DNA of 64,000 nucleotides, from assembly GCA_050246475.1 (NCBI GenBank), contig JBFWVZ010000003.1, positions 1 through 64,000 on the forward strand, written 5' to 3'. Shown here one piece after another: positions 43,542-52,113 of the stretch; position 1 is the stretch's first letter; each line of letters begins with the position of its first letter. Below the pieces are notes generated by a model. The model was not told where the DNA came from, did no database searches, and worked only from the letters and a program-made list of their open reading frames with translations. Source of the DNA: CADEEL01 sp050246475 (lineage in GTDB: Bacteria; Pseudomonadota; Alphaproteobacteria; Caulobacterales; Aquidulcibacteraceae). The position numbers and the translations under genes are program-made.

Positions 43542-44513
43542 ATGGATGAACTCACGCTCATCGCGAAACATCTCGCGCCGCTGGCGACGCATCCGGCGGC
43601 GCGCAAACTTGAAGACGATCTGGCGGTTCTGAAAAATCGCGGGCCGCTCGCCATCACGACGGACACGATCGTTGAGGGCGTTCATTTTCATTCCGGCGAT
43701 CCGATCGAGGGCGTAGCGAAGAAGGCGCTGCGCGTGAACTTTTCCGATCTGATCGCGAAGGGCGCCGATCCGCTCGGCGTGTTCGTCAATCTCTCCTGGC
43801 CGCAAGCGCGCAAGGGAGACGAAGTGCTCGGCTTCGTGCGCGGGCTCAAGGAGGATCTCGATTTCTATCGCTGCGCGTTGATGGGTGGGGACACGACGAG
43901 TTCGCCGGGGCCGCTCACGATCTCCGTCACAGCGCTCGGGCGCCCGCATCGCATGCGCACGCCTTCGCGCGCGGATGCGAAAGCGGGCGAGGATTTGTGG
44001 GTCACCGGCGTCATAGGCGATGGGCATCTTGGGTTGCGCGCCGCGAAAGGCGAGCTTGATGCGCTCTCGCAGCGCGACCGCGACAGCCTCATCGCGCATT
44101 ACCGCACGCCGACGCCGCCTTTTGCGTTCGCGCTTTCCATCGCGCGATTGGCGCGCGCGTCGATGGATGTGTCGGATGGCTTGCTGATCGACGCACGGCG
44201 CATGGCGGAGGCCTCCGGCGTGTCGCTGAGGATAGAAGCCGCGTCGGTGCCGCATTCGGCCGCTGCGCAGCGGTGGCTGGAGACGAGCGACGCCTATCAG
44301 CTGAAATTGCTGGCGGGTGGGGACGATTACGAAGCGCTCTTCACCGCGCCGCCGGAGAAGCGCGCCGCGATCCGCCGCGCGGCCTCACGTGCGCGCGTGG
44401 CGGTGACGAAGATCGGATCGGTGGGCGAAGGCGCGGGGCTTTCGCTGGTGGATTCCCACGGCGCCACGCTGCCGATCGGGGAGTTCGGCTACGCGCACCG
44501 TATTGGGAAGTGA
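43542..44513 (+). CDS. thiL: Thiamine-monophosphate kinase
   Basis: Phosphorylates thiamine monophosphate to thiamine pyrophosphate. It has 323 residues from ATG 43542 (GTG 43539 is an equally possible start). Metal and ATP motifs LEDDLAVL, ITTDTIVEGVHF, NFSDLIAKGADPLG, ALMGGDTTSS and MDVSDGLLIDARRMA are all intact. It follows nusB across a family 2 repeat, from which its ribosome-binding site is probably derived. Confidence 0.95.
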   Translation: MDELTLIAKHLAPLATHPAARKLEDDLAVLKNRGPLAITTDTIVEGVHFHSGDPIEGVAKKALRVNFSDLIAKGADPLGVFVNLSWPQARKGDEVLGFVRGLKEDLDFYRCALMGGDTTSSPGPLTISVTALGRPHRMRTPSRADAKAGEDLWVTGVIGDGHLGLRAAKGELDALSQRDRDSLIAHYRTPTPPFAFALSIARLARASMDVSDGLLIDARRMAEASGVSLRIEAASVPHSAAAQRWLETSDAYQLKLLAGGDDYEALFTAPPEKRAAIRRAASRARVAVTKIGSVGEGAGLSLVDSHGATLPIGEFGYAHRIGK

Positions 44514-44530
44514 TGCCCGCGGCTTTGCTC

Positions 44531-44662
44531 CACCGTTTGCGGGGGAGCTGTCAGCGAAGTTGACTGAGGGGTGCGCGAGGCTCCCCCTCCGATCGCTGCG
44601 CCCGCCTTCGCGCAAGCGCTTCGGCGCGCCGAGCGATCACCTCCCCCGCTAGCGGGGGAGGA
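44531..44662. repeat. GC-rich palindrome cluster, family 2
   Basis: A TTGCGGGGGAGCTGTCAGCG-type half (44537-44571) is followed by CTCCCCCTCC (44581) and a terminal hairpin CCTCCCCCGCTAGCGGGGGAGG (about 44640-44661). This resembles the other C-rich elements but with a different interior. It occupies the 210 bp between thiL and the next gene; nothing else is seen there. Confidence 0.75.
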
Positions 44663-44723
44663 AAACGGCGGTAACGACCTAGAAACCTTGAACCGAGACT
44701 CTCCTCCTTTCAGGAGAGGCTCC

Positions 44724-45155
44724 ATGCGGCGCGCGATTGCGGCGGCTTTGATTGCATCGACGATGTTGGCGGGGTTGAGCGCGGCCAATGCGCAGCCGGC
44801 GGCCAACGCCGAGGCCGAATCGGCGCGGACGATGGATGCGCCTTACATCGCGGTGCCGGTCGTCCGGCAGGGGCGGCTTGTGAACTACCTCTTCGTCTCC
44901 GTGCGCGTGGACATCGCGCCGGGCGTCGATCTCTGGCGCACGCGGGAGCGGGCGCATTTTCTCCGCGACGCGCTCGTCCGCGCGGCCCACCAGGGCCAGC
45001 TCGCCCACGCCACGCGGGACGATCAGCTCAATCAACCCGCGGCTATCGCGGCCTTCCGGACGGCGGCCCAATCGGCGCTCGGCGCCCGGGCCGTCCGGGG
45101 CGTGGCGATCGTCTCCGTCCAGTCCAGCAGGCCCGTCCGGACAGCGGCCCGCTAA
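44724..45155 (+). CDS. Exported protein of unknown function
   Basis: A 143-residue protein with a cleavable signal peptide (MRRAIAAALIASTMLAGLSAANAQ) starting at ATG 44724 behind AGGAGAGG. The mature part contains APYIAVPVVRQGRLVNYLFVSVRVDIAPG and LRDALVRAAHQ, which look like a small alpha/beta exported domain conserved in Alphaproteobacteria, faintly FliL-like. I cannot assign a function. The frame from 44571 is repeat sequence. Confidence 0.7.
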   Translation: MRRAIAAALIASTMLAGLSAANAQPAANAEAESARTMDAPYIAVPVVRQGRLVNYLFVSVRVDIAPGVDLWRTRERAHFLRDALVRAAHQGQLAHATRDDQLNQPAAIAAFRTAAQSALGARAVRGVAIVSVQSSRPVRTAAR

Positions 45156-45298
45156 ACCGCCAAACCGTCGCGGGGTGCGGCATTGCCTTCGCGGGACCGT
45201 TTTGGCAGGGTCCGCGCCGATTTGGCGGGGGCAGTCTTCTGGGCGGCCCTGACCGGCGCGACGCGCCTTTCACTCTTCTCCGCTTGGGACCGAACGAC

Positions 45299-47449
45299 AT
45301 GAATAACGACGTGATCCTTTGGCTCGTCATTGCCTCCGGCGCGCTGGCCGCGCTTTACGGCTGGCTGCAGAGCCAATCCATCCGCGCCGCCGATGCGGGC
45401 TCCGACCGCATGAAAGAGATCGCAGCCGCGATCCAAGAGGGCGCGAAGGCGTACCTCAACCGCCAGTACACGACGATCGGCTATGTCGGCATCGGCGTGG
45501 CGATCGTGCTGGCGCTGGCGTTCTGGCCCACGTGGCAAATTCCTGTTGGCTTCATCCTCGGCGCGCTGCTTTCCGGCGCCGCCGGCTTCATCGGCATGAA
45601 CGTCTCCGTGCAGGCGAACGTGCGCACCGCGCAGGCGGCTTCAAAGAGCCTCGCGGGCGGGCTTGAGATGGCGTTCAAGGCGGGCGCGGTGACGGGCATG
45701 CTCGTCGCCGGCTTCGCGCTTCTGGGCGTCGCGGTTTACTACCTCGTGCTGACGAGCGCGCTCGGCCACGAGCCGACGGATCGCGTCGTCGTGGACAGCC
45801 TCGTCGCGCTCGGCTTCGGCGCTTCGCTCATCTCGATCTTCGCGCGCTTGGGCGGCGGCATCTTCACCAAGGGCGCCGACGTCGGCGGCGACATGGTCGG
45901 CAAGGTTGAAGCCGGCATTCCCGAAGACGATCCGCGCAATCCCGCGACGATCGCGGACAACGTGGGCGACAATGTCGGCGATTGCGCGGGCATGGCCGCT
46001 GACTTGTTCGAGACCTACGCGGTGACGACGGTGGCGACGATGGTGCTCGCCTCCATTCTCTTCCGCGATACGCCGGAAGTGGCGAACCTCATGCTGCTGC
46101 CGCTCGCCATCGGCGGCACCGCGATCGTCGCTTCGATTCTCGGCACGTTCTTCGTTCGCCTCGGCGGCTCGAACAACATCATGGGCGCGCTCTACAAGGG
46201 CCTCGCGGCCGCGGGCGTGCTCTCCGCGATCGGGCTTGTCGGCTCGGTTTACATCCTGACGGGCTTCGGGCCGATCGTGCAGGGCGCGGGCGACAGCCCC
46301 TATGCGGGCGTGACGGGCGGCGATCTCATCGTCTGCGGGATCATCGGCCTCGTGGTCACCGGCCTCATCGTGTGGATCACCGAATACTACACGGGCACGG
46401 GCTTCCGGCCGGTGAAGAGCGTCGCTGAAGCCTCCAAGAGCGGCCACGGCACGAACGTCATCCAAGGCCTCGCGGTCTCCATGGAATCGACGGCGCTGCC
46501 CGCGCTCGTCATCGTGGGCGGCATCCTCGTTTGCTTCCTCTTCGCGAACCTCTTCGGCATCGCCATCGCGGTGACGACGATGCTTTCGGTGTGCGGCATC
46601 ATCGTCGCGCTCGATGCGTTCGGCCCGGTGACGGACAATGCCGGCGGCATCGCCGAAATGGCCGATCTGCCGAAGGAAGTGCGCGTCACCACCGATGCGC
46701 TCGACGCAGTCGGCAACACGACGAAAGCGGTGACGAAGGGCTACGCGATCGGTTCGGCCGGCCTGGGCGCCCTCGTGCTCTTCGCGGCCTTCTTCGAGGA
46801 CGTGCGCTTCTATGCGGCAAACGCTGCGGAGCATCCCTTCTTCGAAGGGGTGACGCCCGATTTCGCGCTCAACAATCCCTACGTGATCATCGGCCTCTTC
46901 ATCGGCGGCTTGCTGCCTTACCTTTTCGGCGGCTGGTCGATGACGGCGGTGGGGCGCGCGGCGCAAAAGGTCGTTGAAGAAGTGCGCCGCCAGTTCCGCG
47001 AAATTCCCGGCATCATGGAGCGCACGGCGAAGCCCGATTACGGGCGCGCGGTGGACATCCTCACGCAAGCGGCGATCAAGGAAATGATCATTCCCTCGAT
47101 GCTGCCGGTGCTGGCGCCGATCGGCGTCTTCGCGGTGGTGCTGGGCATTGCGGGCCCGAGCCAAGCGCTTGCGGCGCTGGGCGCGCTGCTCGTCGGCGTG
47201 ATCGTGACGGGCCTCTTCGTCGCCATCTCGATGACGTCGGGCGGCGGGGCGTGGGACAACGCCAAGAAGCTCATCGAGGAGGGCCACCACGGCGGCAAAG
47301 GCTCGGAAGCGCACAAGGCGGCCGTCACGGGCGACACTGTCGGCGATCCCTACAAGGATACGGCAGGCCCGGCCGTGAACCCGATGATCAAGATCACGAA
47401 CATCGTGGCGCTGCTTCTGCTCGCGGTGCTCGCGCACGCGGGCGGCTAA
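45299..47449 (+). CDS. hppA: H+-translocating membrane pyrophosphatase, K+-independent type
   Basis: Pumps protons using pyrophosphate hydrolysis. It has 716 residues with about 15-16 membrane segments. The catalytic segments GADVGGDMVGKVEAGIPEDD, DNVGDNVGDCAGMAADLFE and the C-terminal GDTVGDPYKDTAGPAVNPM are intact. At the potassium-determining site the sequence is GNTTKAVTKG with lysine at residue 476, as in K+-independent enzymes, not GNTTAAIGKG. ATG 45299 was preferred over TTG 45284. A strong terminator follows. Confidence 0.96.
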   Translation: MNNDVILWLVIASGALAALYGWLQSQSIRAADAGSDRMKEIAAAIQEGAKAYLNRQYTTIGYVGIGVAIVLALAFWPTWQIPVGFILGALLSGAAGFIGMNVSVQANVRTAQAASKSLAGGLEMAFKAGAVTGMLVAGFALLGVAVYYLVLTSALGHEPTDRVVVDSLVALGFGASLISIFARLGGGIFTKGADVGGDMVGKVEAGIPEDDPRNPATIADNVGDNVGDCAGMAADLFETYAVTTVATMVLASILFRDTPEVANLMLLPLAIGGTAIVASILGTFFVRLGGSNNIMGALYKGLAAAGVLSAIGLVGSVYILTGFGPIVQGAGDSPYAGVTGGDLIVCGIIGLVVTGLIVWITEYYTGTGFRPVKSVAEASKSGHGTNVIQGLAVSMESTALPALVIVGGILVCFLFANLFGIAIAVTTMLSVCGIIVALDAFGPVTDNAGGIAEMADLPKEVRVTTDALDAVGNTTKAVTKGYAIGSAGLGALVLFAAFFEDVRFYAANAAEHPFFEGVTPDFALNNPYVIIGLFIGGLLPYLFGGWSMTAVGRAAQKVVEEVRRQFREIPGIMERTAKPDYGRAVDILTQAAIKEMIIPSMLPVLAPIGVFAVVLGIAGPSQALAALGALLVGVIVTGLFVAISMTSGGGAWDNAKKLIEEGHHGGKGSEAHKAAVTGDTVGDPYKDTAGPAVNPMIKITNIVALLLLAVLAHAGG

Positions 47450-47472
47450 GAAGCGAACGCTGGAAACTGAAA

Positions 47473-47506
47473 CGCCCCGGCCGCAGAGCCGGGGCGTTTT
47501 TGTTTT
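47473..47506 (+). terminator. Rho-independent terminator of hppA
   Basis: CGCCCCGGC (47473-47481), a 6-base loop and GCCGGGGCG (47488-47496), followed by TTTTTGTTTT. It lies 23 bp after the hppA stop and 17 bp from the convergent bamE stop, and may work in both directions only weakly since no A-run precedes it. Confidence 0.9.
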
Positions 47507-47522
47507 GAGCCGACGAACCGGA

Positions 47523-48002
47523 TCAGCGATCCCGGCGCGGGCCCTGTTCGGCTTCTTGCGTGCGGATCGGGGGCGTTGAGCCCACGTTGCCGAAAATCTG
47601 TTCGAGCAAACCAAGCTCGCGCCCGCGCGTGGGCGTGGCGTGATCGTCGTACGCGATGACTTGCCCGCGCTCGACGCCGTAGCGATCGACCGCGGAGACC
47701 ACGTTGTTGGCGTCGAACCGCACCGCGATGATCGTGCGCTCGGTCGTGCGCGGGCGGTAGAAGGCGAAGCGCTCCTGCGTGGCGGAGACGTAATACCAGG
47801 TGTTCTGATCGAACGCGGCCATCGTGGAGGGCGAACCCATGCGCTGCATCACGGTCTGCTGCGTATCGACGCCGACCTGAATTTGCGTGGCCTCGGGGTT
47901 CTCGGCCTGGAAGCCGTGCGTCGTCTGCACGTTCTGACAGCCGGCCGCACCCGCCGCGAGAACGAGCGCCAACGCTGCGCTCCGGATGATTTCGCGCTTC
48001 AT
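47523..48002 (-). CDS. bamE: Outer membrane assembly lipoprotein BamE (SmpA/OmlA)
   Basis: Component of the BAM complex that inserts beta-barrels into the outer membrane. It has 159 residues with signal peptide and lipobox AAGCQN (Cys at about 22). The SmpA/OmlA core QIQVGVDTQQTVMQRMGSPS and TWYYVSATQERFAFYRP is recognisable, followed by a longer C-terminal tail than in E. coli, as in other Alphaproteobacteria. Divergent from the cbp3-like gene. Confidence 0.92.
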   Translation of the reverse strand: MKREIIRSAALALVLAAGAAGCQNVQTTHGFQAENPEATQIQVGVDTQQTVMQRMGSPSTMAAFDQNTWYYVSATQERFAFYRPRTTERTIIAVRFDANNVVSAVDRYGVERGQVIAYDDHATPTRGRELGLLEQIFGNVGSTPPIRTQEAEQGPRRDR

Positions 48003-48087
48003 GGTCCACCTCCGCCGGGCTAGATCGCCCTTAGCGACGGCTGACGGGTAAAGCCGCCCGCCGCGCCGGGCAAGGGGGGACAACAGG

Positions 48088-48630
48088 TTGAGCGCGCGCG
48101 AGGGCTTTTGGCGGGTTTTCCGCAAGAATCCAGTGGATGAACAGGCCGCCCGGCTGCTTACCGCGGTGAACGCCGCCGCCCGCCAACCCGATTTCTATGG
48201 GGACGAGAAGATCCCCGACACGCTCGATGGCCGCCTGGAGGCCCTCTATCTGCACGCGGCCCTGGCGCTCCACAGGCTGAAGACCGAGCCCGAAGCGCGC
48301 CCGCTGGCGCAGGCCTTCACCGACCGCTTCTTCCGCAATCTCGATGAGGGATTGCGCGAAGCGGGGGTGGGCGATCTTTCCGTGCCGCGTCAGATGCAGA
48401 AGCTCGCGCGCTCCTTTTATGGCCGTGTCGAGGCTTACGCCGAGGCCGTCGAAGCGCGGGATGAAGCAGCGATGGCCGCAGCCCTCGCCCGCAACATGTT
48501 CGGCGCGGAGAGCGCGCCGCCCTACGCCTCATCGCTTGCGCGATACGCACTAGAAGCCGCCGCGCGCCTTGCTGCGTCGCCCGTCGACAAATTGGATCGA
48601 TTGGACGTTTGGGCGGTCGCGGCCGGCTAA
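48088..48630 (+). CDS. Ubiquinol-cytochrome c chaperone (Cbp3/UQCC1 family)
   Basis: A 180-residue helical protein of the Cbp3-like family needed for cytochrome bc1 assembly in mitochondria. PDFYGDEKIPDTLDGRLEALYLHAALALHRL and DRFFRNLDEGLREAGVGDLSVPRQMQKLARSFYGR are characteristic. The start is TTG 48088. In many relatives a DUF177 (YceD) gene lies between this gene and plsX; here only 84 bp separate them and none is present. Confidence 0.9.
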   Translation: MSAREGFWRVFRKNPVDEQAARLLTAVNAAARQPDFYGDEKIPDTLDGRLEALYLHAALALHRLKTEPEARPLAQAFTDRFFRNLDEGLREAGVGDLSVPRQMQKLARSFYGRVEAYAEAVEARDEAAMAAALARNMFGAESAPPYASSLARYALEAAARLAASPVDKLDRLDVWAVAAG

Positions 48631-48714
48631 GCCGGCGTTTGGCAATCGGGCGGGGGAAGGATTATGGTCCGCCCGCTTTTCGGGGCGAGCCGGCCCCCAG
48701 GATGTGCGCGGTTT

Positions 48715-49776
48715 ATGGCCGACGGTTTGGTGCTCTCGATCGACGGCATGGGCGGAGACGGCGCGCCCGAGATTGTCGTCGAAGGGCTTGAGATCGCGGC
48801 GCAGCGTCTGCCGGGCGTGCGGTTTCTGCTGCATGGCGATGAAGCGGCGCTCAGAACGCTCGTCGCGCGCCACCCGCGCCTTGCGCCCATCGTTGAACTC
48901 CGCCCCGCGGAAGCGGCGCCCATCGGGATGCAGGTGAAGCCTTCCCAAGCGCTGCGCCAAGGCAAGGGCTCAAGCCTTTGGAACGCGATTCAATCGGTGG
49001 CGGACGGCGAGGCGAACGCCGTCGTCTCCGCGGGCAACACCGGCGCCTATATGGCGATCGCGATGTTCCGTCTGCGGACGATGCAGGGCGTGCACCGCCC
49101 CGCGCTCGCGGCGCGCTGGCCTTCGGCCAAGGGCACCTATGTCGTGATGCTCGATGTGGGGGCCAACGTCTCCGCCGATGGCGAACAGCTCGTCGAGTTC
49201 GCGATCATGGGCGAGGCGTTTCAGCGCGCCGTCTCCGGCCTGGAGAAGCCGAGCGTGGGCCTCTTGAATGTCGGCGCCGAGGATCAGAAGGGCCACGAGG
49301 AAATCCGCGCCGCGGCGCGCCTCATCCGCGAAAGCGGCATCGATCTCGCCTATCACGGCTTTGTCGAAGGCGACGATTTGGCGAAGGGCACCGTCGATGT
49401 GCTCGTCACGGATGGCTTCACAGGCAACATCGCCTTGAAGGCGGGCGAAGGCACGGCGCGCCTTGTTGGCCAATTGCTGCGCGAGGCGCTGACGGGCGGG
49501 TTCTTCGCGCGCCTCGGCGCCGCGATCGCTTATCCCGCGCTCAAGAAGCTGCGCACCAGAATGGATCCAGGCACGTTCAACGGCGCGGTGTTCCTCGGCT
49601 TGAACGGCCTCGTCGTCAAAAGCCACGGCAGCGCCAACGGGCACGGCTACGCAGCCGCCGTTGACGTGGCCGCGCGGCTCGCGCGCAGCCATTACCGCGA
49701 GGAGATCGCGCGCAATCTGGCGCGGCTGCATGCGGCCCAGCAGACTGAGCCGGCGGCGCAAAGAGACGCATCCTGA
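48715..49776 (+). CDS. plsX: Phosphate acyltransferase PlsX
   Basis: Makes acyl-phosphate from acyl-ACP for phospholipid synthesis. It has 353 residues from ATG 48715, which gives the conserved N-terminus VLSIDGMGGDGAP; an in-frame ATG at 48664 would add 17 unconserved residues. VVSAGNTGAYMA, VMLDVGAN and VTDGFTGNIALK are the other signatures. The TGA overlaps fabH by one base (TGATG), as usual for plsX-fabH. Confidence 0.95.
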   Translation: MADGLVLSIDGMGGDGAPEIVVEGLEIAAQRLPGVRFLLHGDEAALRTLVARHPRLAPIVELRPAEAAPIGMQVKPSQALRQGKGSSLWNAIQSVADGEANAVVSAGNTGAYMAIAMFRLRTMQGVHRPALAARWPSAKGTYVVMLDVGANVSADGEQLVEFAIMGEAFQRAVSGLEKPSVGLLNVGAEDQKGHEEIRAAARLIRESGIDLAYHGFVEGDDLAKGTVDVLVTDGFTGNIALKAGEGTARLVGQLLREALTGGFFARLGAAIAYPALKKLRTRMDPGTFNGAVFLGLNGLVVKSHGSANGHGYAAAVDVAARLARSHYREEIARNLARLHAAQQTEPAAQRDAS

Positions 49777-50744
49777 TGGAATTACGCAGTGTTTTGATCG
49801 GCGTCGGCTCGCGTCTGCCCGACGCCATTTTGACCAATGACGATCTCGCCCAGCGTGTGGACACCAGCGATCAGTGGATCGTGGAGCGCACCGGCATTCA
49901 TCAGCGCCACGTAGCCGGCGTTGGGGAAAAGACCTCTGACCTCGCGATCGAAGCCGCGAAGCAGGCGCTCGAAAACGCCGGGCGCACGTCAAATGACATA
50001 GATCTCATCGTACTCGCGACCGCGACGCCCGATCTCACCTTCCCCGCGACGTCGGCGCGCGTGCAGGCCGCGCTGGGCGTGACGAAGGGCGCGGCGTTCG
50101 ACGTGCAGGCCGTGTGCTCCGGCTTCGTGTTCGCGCTGGCGACGGCGGATAATTATCTCGCGCGCGGGCAAGCGAAATGTGCGCTGGTGATCGGTGCGGA
50201 GACGTTCTCGCGCATCCTCGATTGGGAGGATCGCTCCACATGCGTCCTCTTCGGCGACGGGGCCGGCGCCGTCGTGCTCGAAGCGCAAGAGAAGAACGGC
50301 GAAGACCGCGGCGTCATCGCCACGTTCCTGCGCACGGACGGACGCCAGCACGATCTTCTCTATGTGGATGGCGGACCGTCGCAGACAGGCACGGTCGGCA
50401 AGCTGCGCATGCAAGGCAACGCGGTGTTCAGGCAAGCCGTCGAACACATTTCCGATGCGATCCTCGAAGCGTGCGCGCGCGGCAAGATGAACGTCGGCGA
50501 CATCGATTGGTTCGTGCCGCATCAAGCCAATCAGCGCATTCTCGACGGCGTCGCGCGCCGCCTTGGGCTCGATAAGCAGAAGATCGTCTCCACCGTCGCC
50601 CATCACGGCAATACGAGCGCGGCCTCCGTGCCGCTCGCGCTGGATACGGCGGTGCGCGATGGGCGCATCCGCCAAGGCGATGTCGTGCTGATGGAGGCGC
50701 TCGGCGGAGGGCTCACTTGGGGCGCGGCCCTCGTCCGGATGTAA
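49776..50744 (+). CDS. fabH: 3-oxoacyl-[ACP] synthase III (KAS III)
   Basis: Starts fatty acid synthesis by condensing acetyl-CoA with malonyl-ACP. It has 322 residues. The catalytic triad is complete: C114 in AVCSGF, H249 in PHQAN and N279 in HHGNTSAA. N-terminal IGVGSRLPDAILTN and WIVERTGIHQRH are typical. Coupled to plsX; ihfA follows after a 68-bp gap with its own promoter. Confidence 0.96.
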   Translation: MELRSVLIGVGSRLPDAILTNDDLAQRVDTSDQWIVERTGIHQRHVAGVGEKTSDLAIEAAKQALENAGRTSNDIDLIVLATATPDLTFPATSARVQAALGVTKGAAFDVQAVCSGFVFALATADNYLARGQAKCALVIGAETFSRILDWEDRSTCVLFGDGAGAVVLEAQEKNGEDRGVIATFLRTDGRQHDLLYVDGGPSQTGTVGKLRMQGNAVFRQAVEHISDAILEACARGKMNVGDIDWFVPHQANQRILDGVARRLGLDKQKIVSTVAHHGNTSAASVPLALDTAVRDGRIRQGDVVLMEALGGGLTWGAALVRM

Positions 50745-50759
50745 CGGACGTTCTCTAAA

Positions 50760-50788
50760 TTGACCTAAATGTCGCAGGGGCCTAGGTT
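50760..50788 (+). promoter_or_regulatory. Candidate sigma-70 promoter of ihfA
   Basis: TTGACC (50760-50765), exactly 17 bp, then TAGGTT (50783-50788), 24 bp before the ihfA ATG. By-eye consensus match in the only open gap of this gene cluster. Confidence 0.55.
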
Positions 50789-50812
50789 TTCCACCGTCGC
50801 CGGGAGGGGCCC

Positions 50813-51133
50813 ATGGCGGAGGCCAAAACAGTCACGCGCGCGGATTTGGTGGAGATCGTGTCGGAGCGCGCGAAACTCCCGCGCGCGGAGGCCGCCAAGA
50901 TCGTCGCGCGCGTCTTCGAGATGATCGAAGAGACGCTCGTGCGTGGAGAGGCGGTGAAGCTCTCGCGCTTCGGCAACTTTCTCGTCCGCAGGAAACGCCA
51001 GAGGATCGGGCGCAACCCGAAGACAGGCCTCGAAGTCCCGATCACGCCGCGCACGGTGGTGACGTTCCGCCCCTCGCAGCTGCTCAAGGATAAGGTCGAG
51101 AAGGGCAAGACCCGGCCGCGGAAGGGGCGTTAA
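50813..51133 (+). CDS. ihfA: Integration host factor subunit alpha
   Basis: DNA-bending nucleoid protein. It has 106 residues. VTRADLVEIVSERAKLPRAEA and LSRFGNFLVRRKRQRIGRNPKTGLEVPI with the GRNPKTG DNA-contact arm place it in IHF/HU; length and the plsX-fabH-ihfA context support the alpha subunit. A merR-type gene often follows in relatives but is absent here. The stop shares TTAA with the convergent gene. Confidence 0.95.
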   Translation: MAEAKTVTRADLVEIVSERAKLPRAEAAKIVARVFEMIEETLVRGEAVKLSRFGNFLVRRKRQRIGRNPKTGLEVPITPRTVVTFRPSQLLKDKVEKGKTRPRKGR

Positions 51134-51492
51134 GGCTGCTCAGGAGCTGGAGTTTCAGAATAATTCTCGCCAGCTTGGTACAACACACCCTCACGCGACT
51201 CCTCGTCGACCGCTGGCGATGAAATGCTGGGCGTCGCCGACGGAAACTCAATCAGGTTGGCATTGACCGCAACAACAAGAACAAAGGCGGCCGCCGCTAT
51301 GCCGGATGCGGCGAGGAAGGCAAGGGAGCTAATTCCTCGGAAGAGAGTCGGGCCGCGACTTGCGAGAACCCCCACGTTCCCAACGAATCCCAGAACGATA
51401 GCCGCGACTAGCAGTGTCGCATTTGCCCACGACAGGTTCAATTGTTGGACTGCACCGGCCACACGGCTGGCAGTTGAAACGAAGTCGTCCAT
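51130..51492 (-). CDS. Small membrane protein of unknown function
   Basis: A 120-residue protein with about three hydrophobic helices (roughly 22-40, 50-62 and 68-85) and a polar acidic C-terminal tail (from SPAVDEESREG). No family recognised. ATG 51492 has a perfect AAGGAGG located inside the upstream gene, and the spacing TGA-C-ATG between the two genes indicates an operon. GC content is visibly lower than the neighbours (roughly mid-50s). Confidence 0.7.
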   Translation of the reverse strand: MDDFVSTASRVAGAVQQLNLSWANATLLVAAIVLGFVGNVGVLASRGPTLFRGISSLAFLAASGIAAAAFVLVVAVNANLIEFPSATPSISSPAVDEESREGVLYQAGENYSETPAPEQP

Positions 51493-51493
51493 G

Positions 51494-51802
51494 TCAGCCT
51501 CCTTGGCCATTGGCCGCAGCTACAGACAAGAAAACGTCCTGCCAGAAAAACCCATTCTGAAATGCAATTAGCGACGAAGCGAGCATGTCAAAGGATGTGC
51601 GGATGTAGTGGAGGAAGAAACCAAACACTAGCGGGGAAACAAGAAAGGGGAGCATGAATGTGCCAATCGTAACGGTGGTTCCTTCAGCGTAATGGTCAAA
51701 TCCCGCTTTAGCGCCCATACCGGCAAGCATCGCTGCATAGGCCGAGAACAGCAGCAACGCGCCGCGAATGCTCGCCTGAGTTTCACGCTGATTCGTTGAC
51801 AT
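51494..51802 (-). CDS. Small membrane protein of unknown function
   Basis: A 102-residue protein with two or three hydrophobic segments (about 12-30, 44-66, possibly 74-90). GALLLFSAYAAMLAGMGAK and PFLVSPLVFGFFLHYIRTS are the clearest. No family recognised. It starts with ATG 51802 behind GGGAGAAGC and forms a two-gene unit with the following membrane protein. Lower GC than surrounding genes and adjacent to a tRNA gene. Confidence 0.7.
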   Translation of the reverse strand: MSTNQRETQASIRGALLLFSAYAAMLAGMGAKAGFDHYAEGTTVTIGTFMLPFLVSPLVFGFFLHYIRTSFDMLASSLIAFQNGFFWQDVFLSVAAANGQGG

Positions 51803-51867
51803 TGCTTCTCCCCGCGTCGCAAGTCTAACCGCAGTGAGCGAGAGGCGGCAACTTTCGATTGAGGCCG

Positions 51868-51945
51868 TGGTCGGAGCGGAGAGATTCGAACTCTCGACCC
51901 CCAGTCCCCCAGACTGGTGCGCTAACCGGGCTGCGCTACGCTCCG
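51868..51945 (-). tRNA. tRNA-Pro (anticodon GGG)
   Basis: Read on the minus strand the gene begins CGGAGCG at 51945, pairs with CGCTCCG near the 3' end, and ends with an encoded CCA (51870-51868). The anticodon arm is CCAGT-CTGGGGG-ACTGG, giving GGG. GTTCGAATC is the T-loop. A cloverleaf can be drawn without mismatches in the acceptor stem. Confidence 0.95.
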
Positions 51946-52000
51946 AACGGGCGCTTCTCTAGCGGGGGCAGGTGGGCGCGGCAATGGCGCGCCGCTGGAT

Positions 52001-52053
52001 CGCCGGCTTTGCGCCGGCGCTCGTGCAGTATGCCGGCTGGAAGCCGGCGGTCC
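52001..52053. repeat. GCCGGCTGGAAGCCGGC repeat, family 4
   Basis: Two short hairpins, CGCCGGC-ttt-GCGCCGGCG (52001-52019) and GCCGGCTGGAAGCCGGC (52032-52048). A 23-base stretch beginning TGCCGGCTGGAAGCCGGCGG (52031-52053) recurs identically at 55229-55251. Confidence 0.85.
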
Positions 52054-52056
52054 CTG

Positions 52057-52092
52057 GAAAGCAAACGGGCCGCCCGATGCGGCGGCCCGTTT
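52057..52092 (-). terminator. Terminator of the outer-membrane barrel gene
   Basis: On the minus strand the arms AAACGGGCCGCC and GGCGGCCCGTTT with a 6-base loop are followed by TTTGCTTT. It lies 22 bp past the barrel gene stop at 52114. Confidence 0.75.
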
Positions 52093-52113
52093 CAGATTTC
52101 GTGGTGCGATGGC

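Noticed and set aside
45641..47614. 657-codon open frame on the minus strand opposite hppA
   Set aside because: Arg/His-rich low-complexity translation with no recognisable domain, fully covered by the intact hppA frame; typical GC-rich antisense shadow.
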